Positions 52,771-62,813 are shown, numbered from the stretch's first letter. The stretch is 64,000 bases of DNA from CAHJWH01 sp965198905 (GCA_965198905.1 OZ240678.1:2852001-2916000); one strand, 5' to 3'. Numbers and translations are program-made. The notes: generated by a model from the sequence alone, not told the origin.

Positions 52771-54837
52771 ATGAGCAACAACCCCTTTAGCATTACTAAA
52801 GCGAATGATTTGACGGATGAGCAGATCAACTCATTGTGGGTAGACGTAAAAGGGGATACTGGATCCAGCACTCTATTCGACTCCGGGAAGTTCCGCTCTC
52901 CGATGCCGACCTTCATTCTTGGCGGGAAAGGAAGCGGCAAGACACACCTGATGCGATATGCGTCGTATCCTCTCCAGCGCATCCGTTTTCTCCAAGATGG
53001 GCTGTCGATGACGGCCGGCCTCCAGCGGGACGGCTATGTTGGGATCTACGTCAGGTGCAGCGGCCTCGACACCGGCCGGTTCCGGGGGAAGGGTCACTCG
53101 GACGAGGCCTGGGCAGAGGTGTTCTCCTATTATCTCGAACTCTGGCTAGGGCAAACTCTTCTTAACATTTTAGCTCAGGTCGTCGCGACAGACGAGTTGC
53201 AAGCCTTCGAGCGGCAATTCTGTAGAGACATTGCCACCTTGTTTGATGATGATGCGCCAGTAAGATCGACCCTGCTCGAACAATGCGAAGATCTGAACCG
53301 ACGGCGAAAGCGGCTCGATTACGAGGTCAACAATGCCGCGTTTGGCGGCGGCCTGTCTCCGGGGATCGCGCTAACGCGAGGTCGGCTCGTTTTCGGTCTG
53401 CCGAAACTCTTCGCGAGCGTGCTTCCGGGCCTCGCGGCCATTCAGTTCTGCTACCAGCTGGACGAGTTCGAAAACCTGACGACATCCCAGCAGGTCCATG
53501 TGAACACGTTAGTAAGGGAGCGGGAAAGTCCTGCGACCTTCAAGATCGGTGCTCGCCAGTTCGGCATTCGTAGTCACGAGACCCTAAGCGCCGGCGAAGA
53601 AAACCTCCGAGATTCGGAGTTTGACGAACTGCGGCTGGATCGACGTTTCCGAGAGAACGAAGCGCAATATCGCGATCTCGTTGATCGCCTCGTTGAACGT
53701 CGATTACAGGAGTTCCGCGCGCAAGCGCCGACGAGGGTAGGCAACATTCGCATTAGGGACTGGTTCGAGGAACCGGACCTAGACTGGCAGTCGTCGCTCC
53801 TCCTCGAGGTGTTCACGCCCGAGCTGGAGCAGCGCGCACATTTTCAGGCGCTTAGGCAAGCGTTGCGAGCAGGCTTCGCCTTCAGCTCTGCGCCCGGTGT
53901 TGATGGAGATACAGCCATCGACATGATCGTTTCTGGGCTTTCCGTTCCTCAGCTGCCGCTCCTTGAGAAATTGAACGTCCTCATACTCTATGGGGACTGG
54001 GCTCGAAAACGCGACTTGCTCAATGCGACGCGGGAAATCCGTCAGCAATGCGAGGCGTTCCGCAAGGGCGAAGACACGGGGCCCTACGCTGAGAAGCTAA
54101 AGCGCTTCAAGAGCGACCTCGTCGCACAACTTTTCCGGGAGAATAGCCGAAAGCAGATTTACGCAGGACTTTCCGCGTTCGTACGCATGTCGGAAGGGCA
54201 ACCCAGGGCGCTAATAACCTTATTGAAGCACACCTATGACTGGGCCTTATTCCAAGGCGAGGAGCCTTTCATCGAAGGAAAGATTTCCTATCAGGCGCAG
54301 AGTCGTGGTGCGGTCTCCTCAGCTGAATGGTTCTACAACAGTATGATGCAAGCGGGCATCGACGGCCGCGATATCCTAATCGCCGTGGACCGCTTGTCTC
54401 AGCTGTTTCGGATCAATCGATTCTCCAATAATATTAGGGAATGTTCGCTGATCGGCTTCAGCGCGTCAGTCATCAACGTTTCCGACCGCGCCGCTCACGT
54501 GCTGAAAAAAGCGAATGACCGCTCGTTTATCGTGGATATTGAAGGCGGCCAGCAGGAGCGTAATTCGGAACAGGTGACAAAAAAGTTTCAGCTCAACCGC
54601 ATGCTCGCACCGCGTTGGGCGTTGGGAACCGCGCGCCGGGGCATCGTGCCTTTTGACCGCGGGGAAATGGAAGCGATCTTCGACCCGGATCAGGAAGAAG
54701 CCTTTGTCGACCTGCGACGGAGATGGGAGGCCCGTGCGTCAGCGCCACTGTTCGGCAAACAAAGGGAAAGGCAGGCACCGCCAGAGGAAAAGATCATGGG
54801 CGACGGCGAAGGTCAGACCGACATGTTCGATCGCTGA
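52771..54837 (+). CDS. ORC/CDC6-like AAA ATPase of the operon
   Basis: 688 residues from the ATG at 52771. Walker A is ILGGKGSGKTHLMRYAS (Gly51 to Thr58, Lys57), Walker B is FCYQLDEFENL with Asp231 and Glu232. The C-terminal half has a winged-helix-like and charged helical region (EWFYNSMMQAGIDGRDILIA, then RLSQLFRINRFSNNIRE). The overall form is that of ORC-CDC6-type STAND-like ATPases found beside PRTase genes in defence islands. A sensor or switch role is likely by analogy. The next gene starts 4 bases after its stop. Confidence 0.78.
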   Translation: MSNNPFSITKANDLTDEQINSLWVDVKGDTGSSTLFDSGKFRSPMPTFILGGKGSGKTHLMRYASYPLQRIRFLQDGLSMTAGLQRDGYVGIYVRCSGLDTGRFRGKGHSDEAWAEVFSYYLELWLGQTLLNILAQVVATDELQAFERQFCRDIATLFDDDAPVRSTLLEQCEDLNRRRKRLDYEVNNAAFGGGLSPGIALTRGRLVFGLPKLFASVLPGLAAIQFCYQLDEFENLTTSQQVHVNTLVRERESPATFKIGARQFGIRSHETLSAGEENLRDSEFDELRLDRRFRENEAQYRDLVDRLVERRLQEFRAQAPTRVGNIRIRDWFEEPDLDWQSSLLLEVFTPELEQRAHFQALRQALRAGFAFSSAPGVDGDTAIDMIVSGLSVPQLPLLEKLNVLILYGDWARKRDLLNATREIRQQCEAFRKGEDTGPYAEKLKRFKSDLVAQLFRENSRKQIYAGLSAFVRMSEGQPRALITLLKHTYDWALFQGEEPFIEGKISYQAQSRGAVSSAEWFYNSMMQAGIDGRDILIAVDRLSQLFRINRFSNNIRECSLIGFSASVINVSDRAAHVLKKANDRSFIVDIEGGQQERNSEQVTKKFQLNRMLAPRWALGTARRGIVPFDRGEMEAIFDPDQEEAFVDLRRRWEARASAPLFGKQRERQAPPEEKIMGDGEGQTDMFDR

Positions 54838-54841
54838 TCCG

Positions 54842-55816
54842 ATGGACTACGGCTTCTTCCTACGCGAAGCGATCGCGTCCGACGACGACTGGTCGAGCAC
54901 CCAAGCGTACGACCTTTTTCTGTCCGCATACAACCTCAGTGACCGTGTCCGTTACGTGTATGATCACGTTCGAGCTAGGGATAAGATGTGGCTCATCCAT
55001 CGGGAGTACGACCTCGCCACAAAGCTACTACCGCCCGAGACGCACTTCGAGACTAACGCGTTAGATGAGTCTAGCTTCTGCGTGGAACTGTTCGCGCGGC
55101 TACGAGATCAATTCATAGATTTCCCCAATCTGTCGATCTGCATCGACTCGACGGGTATGCTCCGGCCGCACCTGCTTTTCCTGCTGAAGCTGCTGCAGCG
55201 GTCTAAAGTGTCCCGATTCAACATACTCTATGCTGAGCCGGCGAACTACAAGAACAACGAAAATACCGCGTTCTCGGCCGGCTCAATCTATGAAGTGAGG
55301 CCGATTCAGGGCTATGAGGGCGCGCCGGCGACGGACTCGTCCGCGGATTTCCTAATTATCGGAATGGGTTATGATGATCGAATGATTGCCGAGGTGGCCG
55401 AGGATCGTGCCAAGGCCGACAAGCATCAGCTCTTTGGCTTGCCGTCGCTGAGGGCCGACATGTACCAGCAGAGCGTCCTGAGATCCCGGCTCGCTTCAGA
55501 GGAACTCTCAGACCCAAACTTTGCCGAAAATAACAGATCGTTTGCGCCGGCGAGTGATCCTTTTGGGACGGCCGCCGTCCTAAGCGAGATTGTGCGTAAA
55601 CGGCGAAAGAAGCGCGGAATTACGAATCTTTACCTGTCGCCATTAGGCACCAAGCCGCAGGTCATAGGCTTTGGACTGTATCACATCTTTGAATGCTGTT
55701 CTGGCGACGCATCGATCACCTTTCCCTTCAGCCGGGGCTACTCTCCCGAAACTGGACAGGGCATTTCGCGCACATGGGTGTACACTATTGAGTTCGATCA
55801 GAGTGGGCCCGCTTAA
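54842..55816 (+). CDS. Rossmann-like protein of unknown function in the operon
   Basis: 324 residues from the ATG at 54842. Alternating strand-helix pattern: NLSICIDSTGMLRPHLLFLL, then VSRFNILYAEPANYKN, FLIIGMGYDDRMIAEVAEDR and NLYLSPLGTKPQVIGFGLYH. The strand-loop ICIDSTGMLR and the ILYAEP segment recall nucleotide-binding Rossmann proteins, but no catalytic motif is clear. It is the last gene of the four-gene operon and ends 119 bases before a convergent gene. It may make or sense a small molecule linked to the PRTase. Confidence 0.7.
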   Translation: MDYGFFLREAIASDDDWSSTQAYDLFLSAYNLSDRVRYVYDHVRARDKMWLIHREYDLATKLLPPETHFETNALDESSFCVELFARLRDQFIDFPNLSICIDSTGMLRPHLLFLLKLLQRSKVSRFNILYAEPANYKNNENTAFSAGSIYEVRPIQGYEGAPATDSSADFLIIGMGYDDRMIAEVAEDRAKADKHQLFGLPSLRADMYQQSVLRSRLASEELSDPNFAENNRSFAPASDPFGTAAVLSEIVRKRRKKRGITNLYLSPLGTKPQVIGFGLYHIFECCSGDASITFPFSRGYSPETGQGISRTWVYTIEFDQSGPA

Positions 55817-55935
55817 GCCGTGGGGAAAGCTTCGTTTTGCCGCTCAGTTCGGAACGTCTGCTTCCGGAGACAAGTCAACTTCCGCATTGGGCGCGCGTCG
55901 GGTCCTTAGCGGCGCGTGGGACGCCGCCGTATCAT

Positions 55936-57000
55936 TCAGCAGCCATCGACTGATGGCACGCCTTCGTTGAACAGCCACCCGAGCTGGCGGGCCGCTATGA
56001 CGGTGCGGTCTTTCGGCTTGGTCGCCATTGCCGCGCTCATCACCGCGCGAACATCGTCAACGGCGGGGAGAGGCGCGGCCCACTCAAGCGCCTCGTAGTC
56101 CTCAGGGCGCTCGGGTGGTGCGTAGCCCGCCGGTGTCCACGCGTACAGCTGATAGCTGCGATAGCGCAGCAGGTTCCGTACCTCCTCGCTCGTGTCGGTC
56201 ATCTTCGCGATGAAGGCGGGGGTCATGCAGAGGTTAGGCAGTGCCGTGTAGGCGTCCGGGTCCAGGCTCGAGGCATAGACGTGGTTGAACTGCGTGTCAG
56301 CGCCGCGGCGGGTAAGCCCATTGGCCCACAGGAAGGCATCGGTGGGGCTCTTGTTGTCGTCCAGGAGCACCTGGCGGCCGTGGTGCAAGTCGATCTGCCC
56401 CACCCGGCGCGGATTGCGGATGGCGGGGAAGATGGCGCGACCGCCAGTCTGACGGACCGTCCGCGGATGAGAGAAGAGGGTGAGCGACGCGACGGCCTGG
56501 GCGACCGTCCGGTACTGAGAGCTGGCGATCACGGCGTCCAGCGCCGCTCGACCGTTGAAGCTGAAGTCTGTGAGCGTGCGGGCCCCGAAGCGTGCCTGGA
56601 GGGCTGAGCCAACCGCGGCGTCGCGCCGGGCGACCGGTCGGCGTGTACTCGGCGCCTGTGGTGGCGCGCTCGTCGACGCTGGGGCGAGATCGGCGGCCGC
56701 AGTCGCATCAGCCCCGCCCTCACGGAAACGTCGATACCAGAGCACGGCGCTCTTGTAGGAGGCCAGGTTATTGCGCGCGTTTCCGACGAACGGGATCTTG
56801 GTCGGGTTTGGCTTGCCCTGGCGCTCGTCATCGGTCGAGTAGGTCAGGGCGTCGACGAGGCTGCGGAGCCCGTCGCGCTCGAAGTGCGCATCCAGATCGC
56901 CGTAATGTTCTTCCACGCGACCGACGCGATGAAGCTGCGCGACGATGGTGCCGTCGCCGTACCCCTGCCTATTCAGCCAGTCCTTGTAGTCCCGCCTCAT
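55936..57000 (-). CDS. Type I R-M associated protein, possibly HNH-like
   Basis: 354 residues. The N-terminal region (RDYKDWLNRQGYGDGTIVAQ, then LHRVGRVEEHYGDLDAHFER) resembles the SAM-like core-binding fold of phage integrases. The C-terminal part has FNHVYASSLDPDAYTALPNL and CMTPAFIAKMTDTSEEVRNL, where Asn239-His240 and Asn256 could be an HNH-type site. It lies 62 bases after hsdM on the same strand and probably belongs to the operon. No intact tyrosine-recombinase motifs are present, so it is not an integrase. A second nuclease or specificity helper is a guess. Confidence 0.6.
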   Translation of the reverse strand: MRRDYKDWLNRQGYGDGTIVAQLHRVGRVEEHYGDLDAHFERDGLRSLVDALTYSTDDERQGKPNPTKIPFVGNARNNLASYKSAVLWYRRFREGGADATAAADLAPASTSAPPQAPSTRRPVARRDAAVGSALQARFGARTLTDFSFNGRAALDAVIASSQYRTVAQAVASLTLFSHPRTVRQTGGRAIFPAIRNPRRVGQIDLHHGRQVLLDDNKSPTDAFLWANGLTRRGADTQFNHVYASSLDPDAYTALPNLCMTPAFIAKMTDTSEEVRNLLRYRSYQLYAWTPAGYAPPERPEDYEALEWAAPLPAVDDVRAVMSAAMATKPKDRTVIAARQLGWLFNEGVPSVDGC

Positions 57001-57062
57001 GATCTCCCCGAGTCGTCCCCGCGCTAAAGGCGCCGGTGCTCGAACCGATGCTGCGCCCGCGG

Positions 57063-58529
57063 CTACTCCGCCGCTGGAGCCGCGCCTAGCTTGATCGCCA
57101 CACCTCGGAATTTCTCGAGAGCCAGCTCCAAGCTGTCGACGATCTCGGCGGCGATCTCGGCGGGGGGCGGCAGACTGTCGGGATCGGTGGCGCTGGCGTC
57201 CTTCAGCCAGAAGATGTCGAGGTTCAGCTTGTCGCGCTTGGCGAGCTCCTCAAACGTGAAGCGCTTGAAGCGCTCGCTCTCTACCCGCTCGTGCAGGGTG
57301 TTCTTGGTGCGGTAGGCGGAGACGAAGTCGTCCAGGTCCGCGCGTCTCAGGGGGCGCTCGCGCAGGGTGAACCGCTGGTTAGTGCGCAGGTCATAGACCC
57401 ACAGGTCGGCGGTCGCCACCCCGCTCCCCGGCTCAGCGCGGTCGAAGAACAGCACGTTGGCCTTCACGCCCTGGCTGTAGAAGATCCCGGTCGGCAGCCG
57501 CAGCAGGGTGTGGAAGTCGTACTCGTGCAGAAGGCGGCGGCGCAGGGTTTCGCCCGCGCCGCCCTCGAAGAGGACGTTGTCCGGCATCACAACGGCCGCG
57601 CCGCCGCCGACCTTCAGGATCGACATGATGTGCTGGAGGAAGTTGAGCTGCTTGTTGCCCGTGGTGACGGTGAAGTCGTCACGCACATAGTCCTGCCGCT
57701 CGCTGTCGATGCCGCCGTCCTCGCGCACGATGCGGAACGACTGGCGCTTGCCGAAGGGCGGATTGGTCAGGATGATGTCGTAGCTGGCCTGGCCACGGTC
57801 GAGCAGGGCGTCCTTCTGGATCACGGGCGAGGTCGCCCCGCCAATGCCGTGCAGATAGAGGTTCATGGCGCACAGGCGCACGACCTCGGCCACGATGTCG
57901 GTCCCCGACAGCTTGGTCTCGCGCAGCGCCTTGGCAACGCGCTTGTCCCTGGCGGCCTCGTGACACTTCATGTGTTCGTAAGCTGAGAGCAGGAAGCCGC
58001 CGGTGCCCACCGCCGGGTCGTGGACGGTCTCGGTCGGCTCGGGGTCCATCACCTGCGTGATCGCGTCTATCAGCGGCCGAGGGGTGAAATACTGGCCGGC
58101 GGCGGACTTCACTTCGCCAGCGTTGCGTTCCAGCAGGCCCTCGTAGATCGTCCCCTTCACGTCGACATTCAGGCCCATCCAGGTCTCCGCCCCGATCAGG
58201 GTGACCAGGCGCTGGAGCTTGGCGGGATCGCCGATCTTGCTCTCCGCCTTTAGGAACAGCGTGCCGACGATGCCCTCCTGGCGGCTGAGCTTCTCCAGGA
58301 TGGCCTTGTAGCGGCGCTCCAAACCTTCGCCGGCGCGCGCGGCCAGCGCGTCCCACTGGCAGTCCTCCGGCAGCATGGATGCTTCGCCGAGGAACTCCGT
58401 GCGCTCCTTGTCCATCTTGAGGAACAGCAGGAAGCTGATCTGGCCGAGGTAGTCGCCGAACGACACCCCGTCATCGCGCAGAACATGGGCGTAGTTCCAG
58501 ACTTTGGAGACGAGCGCCTGTTCGTTCAC
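57063..58529 (-). CDS. hsdM: Type I restriction-modification M subunit
   Basis: 488 residues from a GTG at 58529 that overlaps the hsdS stop by 4 bases. N-terminal HsdM helical domain (VWNYAHVLRDDGVSFGDYLG), SAM motif I VHDPAVGTGGFLLSAYEHMK, and the catalytic NPPF of DIILTNPPFGKRQSFRIVRE. It methylates adenine in the recognition site with HsdS. Confidence 0.95.
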   Translation of the reverse strand: MNEQALVSKVWNYAHVLRDDGVSFGDYLGQISFLLFLKMDKERTEFLGEASMLPEDCQWDALAARAGEGLERRYKAILEKLSRQEGIVGTLFLKAESKIGDPAKLQRLVTLIGAETWMGLNVDVKGTIYEGLLERNAGEVKSAAGQYFTPRPLIDAITQVMDPEPTETVHDPAVGTGGFLLSAYEHMKCHEAARDKRVAKALRETKLSGTDIVAEVVRLCAMNLYLHGIGGATSPVIQKDALLDRGQASYDIILTNPPFGKRQSFRIVREDGGIDSERQDYVRDDFTVTTGNKQLNFLQHIMSILKVGGGAAVVMPDNVLFEGGAGETLRRRLLHEYDFHTLLRLPTGIFYSQGVKANVLFFDRAEPGSGVATADLWVYDLRTNQRFTLRERPLRRADLDDFVSAYRTKNTLHERVESERFKRFTFEELAKRDKLNLDIFWLKDASATDPDSLPPPAEIAAEIVDSLELALEKFRGVAIKLGAAPAAE

Positions 58530-59881
58530 GCGACGAGGTCTCCACGAAAAGCGGCGGCGAGAATGGACTGGCGGAGGGTTGCCGATCCTTCTCCGAGCAC
58601 GCTCGTTGCCTCGGCCAAAGCGACGGCTTCATTCATCAACGAGTCAACCGTCTCAACGATTTGCTCCTGCTCTGACAGGCCTGGGAGCGGTATCGCGACG
58701 GAATTGAGCAGTCCTTGGCTAACGAACGGCTGCGCTCCACCCTGAGCGCGCACCCGCAGGTTGGCTTGCTCAAACACAATTCTGATAAATCGCGGATCGA
58801 CGCTTGCATTGATGGACGAGGCATAAATCGCGTTATCAGTGATCCACGCTGGACCGTCCGTGACGTATGCGTTTCCGCAGTAAAACCCAACTCGTCCGAT
58901 AACTAAGGTGGGCCTGTCGACCAACCATTCATGGTGGTGGCCTGCGATGCCGTTGCCCCCGTATACCGGTATTGCGGCCCCACTCATCAGGCGGTCGGGC
59001 AAGAACTTGCCGCTTGCCCAGGTTAGCAATGGCCCGGCGCCTGTCAAACCCCATCCATCGGGAGTCACCTGCACAGGTGTCTCCAAGCCCTCCGGCTCAA
59101 TATAGCGCTTGCCTCTATTACGAGGCTCAGCGAGCCAGCGGGTGCGGCGTTCCGCGAGGATGCGGGCGAGGAGGTCGGCACCGGTCTCGGTGGGTGGGTT
59201 GGCGGCGCGCCAGTCGGCGGTCAGCTCGCCGGTGACGGCGGCCTTCAGCAGCGCCTTGCGCCACGTCGCCAGGTCACCCCGCGCCCGCTCCAGCGCCGCC
59301 TCGCCGTCGTCGATCTCGGCGAACAGCTCAGCAACGTGCGCCACGATACGATGCTGAATATCCAGTTCCGGAACGGGTATAGGACAGTCACGGAGAAAAT
59401 CTGGCGGGACACGCTTCTGACCCGCCGTGCCGGTCATGTGGAATTCGGCAGTCTCGCGGAAGGAACGCTGGCTTACCCAGTAATACAAGTACTCTGGTAG
59501 CACGCCGTTGGTCCCAAACACGTGGAACTCAGTCGATCCAACTCCCACTCCGCGCGGGATTTCGGGCACGATCGCAACCTTGCCGTTCTCCATGCATGGC
59601 GTGATCTTCGCAAAAAGTACGTCGCCGGGCGCGAAACGGGTAAACCCTTGCCGGACCTGTCGAGCATTCCGAGTGTTGGTGACGTCAATCCGACCCGTTT
59701 CGGCTTCAACCGACGCCATGCCGACGAAAGCAATCTCTTCGTCATCGGCCAGTGCATTCAAGGGACGGCGTGGATTAACCGGCGCGACGTCGTCCAGTCG
59801 CTTCCAGCGCCAGCCGTCCGGCAAAGCCCACGGGCCGTCGACCGGCTCCACCGCCGCTCGCTGCACCTTCCCGCGCGCCAC
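58526..59881 (-). CDS. hsdS: Type I restriction-modification S (specificity) subunit
   Basis: 451 residues from a GTG at 59881. Two target-recognition domains separated by coiled-coil spacers: the first includes WALPDGWRWKRLDDVAPVNP, with spacer LFAEIDDGEAALERARGDL; the second begins VTPDGWGLTGAGPLLTWASG and ends with LSEQEQIVETVDSLMNEAVA. The two-half layout with conserved spacers is standard. It sets the DNA sequence recognised; the TRDs look unlike common ones, so the site cannot be stated. GC content is lower inside the TRDs, as is typical. Confidence 0.93.
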   Translation of the reverse strand: MARGKVQRAAVEPVDGPWALPDGWRWKRLDDVAPVNPRRPLNALADDEEIAFVGMASVEAETGRIDVTNTRNARQVRQGFTRFAPGDVLFAKITPCMENGKVAIVPEIPRGVGVGSTEFHVFGTNGVLPEYLYYWVSQRSFRETAEFHMTGTAGQKRVPPDFLRDCPIPVPELDIQHRIVAHVAELFAEIDDGEAALERARGDLATWRKALLKAAVTGELTADWRAANPPTETGADLLARILAERRTRWLAEPRNRGKRYIEPEGLETPVQVTPDGWGLTGAGPLLTWASGKFLPDRLMSGAAIPVYGGNGIAGHHHEWLVDRPTLVIGRVGFYCGNAYVTDGPAWITDNAIYASSINASVDPRFIRIVFEQANLRVRAQGGAQPFVSQGLLNSVAIPLPGLSEQEQIVETVDSLMNEAVALAEATSVLGEGSATLRQSILAAAFRGDLVA

Positions 59882-59892
59882 TCAGATCCCCC

Positions 59893-62625
59893 TTACGCCA
59901 CCAGCGCGTCTTGCAGCTCTTCGAGCAAGGCGTCGAGCCCCGGCCCGAAGGCGCGGCGGGCGCCGATGACGCCGCCCCTGGCGGCGAAGTTCTCCTGAAC
60001 GTCGGCGAGCGTCACCTCGATGTTGGCGGCGAGGTAGTCGCGGATGGCCTCCAGCCAGCCGAGCTGCTCCTGGCTGTAGGTGCGCCCCGCCCGCTGCTCG
60101 CGCCCGAGCCAGAGGTTGAACCGTCCCGCCATGTCCGAGGAGAGCGGCGCGAGCGTCTCGGCCTCGCGGAGCGCAAAGCGGACCAGCGCCACGATGTCGG
60201 TGAGCGCCTTCGCGGGGTTGGCGCGCACCTTGTCGCCCCGGAGCCGGCGGTAGGCGCTCCACAGCGATAGGGGCTGCAGCAGCCAGGGCGGCTTCAGCAT
60301 GGCGTCGCGCAGCTCCTCCAGGCTGGCGTAAGTCAGCCGCCGGGCGCTAGCGGGCAGGTGATAGAGGATGCGCAGCGCGGTGAGCTGGTCGCGGTGCTCT
60401 TCCAGGAACTTCACAAACTGCCCCGTCATCGCGGTCGCCTGCTCCGGCGAGAAGGCGGAGGAGATCACCACGTCGCGGCTGAGATCGTCGATCACCACCT
60501 CCGACGCGGTCTTTAGCTCCACCAGGAGCTTGCGAAGGATGGGGTCGCCGAAGGCGGCCAGGGCCATCTCGCGCCGCTCCGCCGCCACGGCCTCTAGCTC
60601 GGCGTCGGTGGGCGAGGGACCATGACGCAGGCGGGCGAGCGTCTCGGTCTGGTCGGCGTCGATGGCGTCCACCAGCTCGCCGGCGAGCGCTGTTAGGGGA
60701 CGCCCGACCACCGCCTCAATGCGCGCCTTGGCGTCGTCGTCGAGCTTGCGGTCCAGGCGCGCCAGACGGCCGGCGAGCGTCGCCACCGTATCCTCGTCCC
60801 TCCGCCCGCTCGCCACCTGCTCCAGGAGCTTGTTGAACGGAACCCCGGGCTCGCGCTCCAGGGGCATGGCCTGAGCTTTCAGGCTTTCCGTTACGCCCAC
60901 GGCGTCGATCAGGATGAAGCGGTCCTTGGCGACCGCGCCAGGCGTGACGGTGGCCAGCGCCGCGGGGTCGATGGTGCGCACGCCGCGCCCGCGCATCTGC
61001 TCGAAATAGACCGCCGAACGCACGTCGCGTAGGAAGATCAAGACCTCGATCGCCTTCACGTCGGTGCCGGTGGCGATCATGTCCACGGTCACGGCGATGC
61101 GCGGGGTGTAGGCGTTGCGGAACTGGTTGATCAGCTCCTCGGCGTACTTGGCGCCGACGCGGTAGGTGATCTTCTTGGCGAACTCGTTGCCTCGGCCGAA
61201 CACCTCGCGGGCGATGGTGACGATCTCCTCTGCATGGTTGTCATCCTTCGCGAAGATCAGGGTCTTGGGGACCTCGGTGCGATCGGGAAACAGCTCGGTA
61301 AACAGGCTGTCGCGGTATTGCTCCAGCACGGTGCGGATCTGGTTTCGGGCGACGACGCTACGGTCCAGGTCCTGGGGCGAATAAACCAGGTCGTCGTCGA
61401 GCAGGCGGTAGCGCTGCGCACGGGTGTGGCGGTCGCGCACGGGCAGGGTGTAGCCCGCCTCCACCCGGCCGCCGTACTCGCCGATCTGGGTGCGGATGCG
61501 GAAGATCTCGAAGGGGACGTTGACGCCGTCCGCCACCGACTTCTCGTAGGGGTACTGCGCCACCAGGTTCTCGCCGAAGAAGGCCATGGTCTGCACCGTG
61601 GGCGTGGCGGTCAGCCCGATGATCTGGGCGTCGAAGTAGTCCAGCAGCTGGCGCCACGTGCCGTAGATCGAGCGGTGGCATTCGTCGACGATGACGATGT
61701 CGAAGGTCTCTGGCGGCAGGGCGGCGCTGTAGGCGATCTCCTTAGGAGCCGCGTTGAGCGGGCGTTCGAAGTCGCTCGCCTCCTCGTCCTCCTCCGAGAG
61801 CTCCGCTCCGGTCAGCTGGGCGAACACGCGCTGGATGGTCGAGATCACCACCTTGGCTGGCGGATCGAGCCCGGCGGGTCCGAGCCGCTGGACGTTGTAA
61901 AGCTCAGTGAACAGCCGGCCCGTCCCCGGTGGCCGGTAGCCCTGGAATTCCTTCAAAGTCTGGCGACCGAGGTTGTTGCGGTCGACCAGGAACAGGATGC
62001 GCCGCGCGTCCGCGTGCGCCAGCAGGCGATAGGCCAATGTCGCGGCCGTGAAAGTCTTGCCCGCGCCGGTGGCCATCTGCACGAACGCGCGTGGCTGGTC
62101 TCGGCGCAACGACGCCTCGATCCCCTCGATAGCGTCCACCTGACAGTCACGCAGGCCTTCGATGACGAGATCCGGCATTTCCGCCAGCCGCGCCCGAAGT
62201 GACGAGCCGGCCTTCAGCCATTCGTGCAAGGTCTCTGGGCGATGAAAGCTGAACACCCGCCGCGACCTCTGTTCGGGGTCGAGGCGATCGGAGAAGAGGA
62301 TTTCCACCCCGGACGCCTCGTAGTCGAAACGCAGAGGATCGCTCCAGCGGGCGAGCGCCGCGGGCGGGGAGGACTGGTAGCCTTTCGCCTGCTCCGCCAC
62401 GCCTGACAGGGTGGCGCCGGCCGCCTTGGCCTCCACCACGCCGCAGGCCTTGCCGGCGATCAGCAGAAGGTAGTCGCATGGACCACTCGCGAGCGGATAC
62501 TCGCGCACAGCGACGCCGAGGCCCGCGTTGCGGTTCATCGCGGCGCGGTCCTGCACGAGCCAACCCGACGCCGCGAGTTGGGCGTCGATCACCTCTCGGG
62601 CTCTGGCTTCCGGTGTCGTTGGCAC
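59893..62625 (-). CDS. hsdR: Type I restriction-modification R subunit
   Basis: 910 residues from a GTG at 62625. N-terminal PD-(D/E)XK nuclease with PCDYLLLIAGKACGVVEAKA, then the SF2 helicase: Walker A QMATGAGKTFTAATLAYRLL, DEAD-type IVDECHRSIYGTWRQLLDYF, LIFAKDDNHAEEIVTIA and the R-rich motif VYFEQMRGRGVRTIDPA. It translocates and cuts unmodified DNA. First gene of a minus-strand operon hsdR-hsdS-hsdM-unknown. Confidence 0.95.
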   Translation of the reverse strand: MPTTPEARAREVIDAQLAASGWLVQDRAAMNRNAGLGVAVREYPLASGPCDYLLLIAGKACGVVEAKAAGATLSGVAEQAKGYQSSPPAALARWSDPLRFDYEASGVEILFSDRLDPEQRSRRVFSFHRPETLHEWLKAGSSLRARLAEMPDLVIEGLRDCQVDAIEGIEASLRRDQPRAFVQMATGAGKTFTAATLAYRLLAHADARRILFLVDRNNLGRQTLKEFQGYRPPGTGRLFTELYNVQRLGPAGLDPPAKVVISTIQRVFAQLTGAELSEEDEEASDFERPLNAAPKEIAYSAALPPETFDIVIVDECHRSIYGTWRQLLDYFDAQIIGLTATPTVQTMAFFGENLVAQYPYEKSVADGVNVPFEIFRIRTQIGEYGGRVEAGYTLPVRDRHTRAQRYRLLDDDLVYSPQDLDRSVVARNQIRTVLEQYRDSLFTELFPDRTEVPKTLIFAKDDNHAEEIVTIAREVFGRGNEFAKKITYRVGAKYAEELINQFRNAYTPRIAVTVDMIATGTDVKAIEVLIFLRDVRSAVYFEQMRGRGVRTIDPAALATVTPGAVAKDRFILIDAVGVTESLKAQAMPLEREPGVPFNKLLEQVASGRRDEDTVATLAGRLARLDRKLDDDAKARIEAVVGRPLTALAGELVDAIDADQTETLARLRHGPSPTDAELEAVAAERREMALAAFGDPILRKLLVELKTASEVVIDDLSRDVVISSAFSPEQATAMTGQFVKFLEEHRDQLTALRILYHLPASARRLTYASLEELRDAMLKPPWLLQPLSLWSAYRRLRGDKVRANPAKALTDIVALVRFALREAETLAPLSSDMAGRFNLWLGREQRAGRTYSQEQLGWLEAIRDYLAANIEVTLADVQENFAARGGVIGARRAFGPGLDALLEELQDALVA

Positions 62626-62813
62626 GGCTCAGCTATGTAACGATACAGCCGACGAACACAATCCAAGGCTTAGCTGCACGACCCAGGAGCCGAGATGCGG
62701 AGATGCCCGGACCACTATCAGAAGCGATCCTGACCCTCTGCCTGAGCGTATCTCTTAGGAGCGAAAAGGTCACTTGGGGGGAGCGTTCCCCACAGCGCCG
62801 GCGTTCAACCTCC

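Noticed and set aside
55936..57000. Tyrosine recombinase of the hsd operon
   Set aside because: The N-terminal fold is similar, but the R-H-x-x-R-Y catalytic residues are missing.
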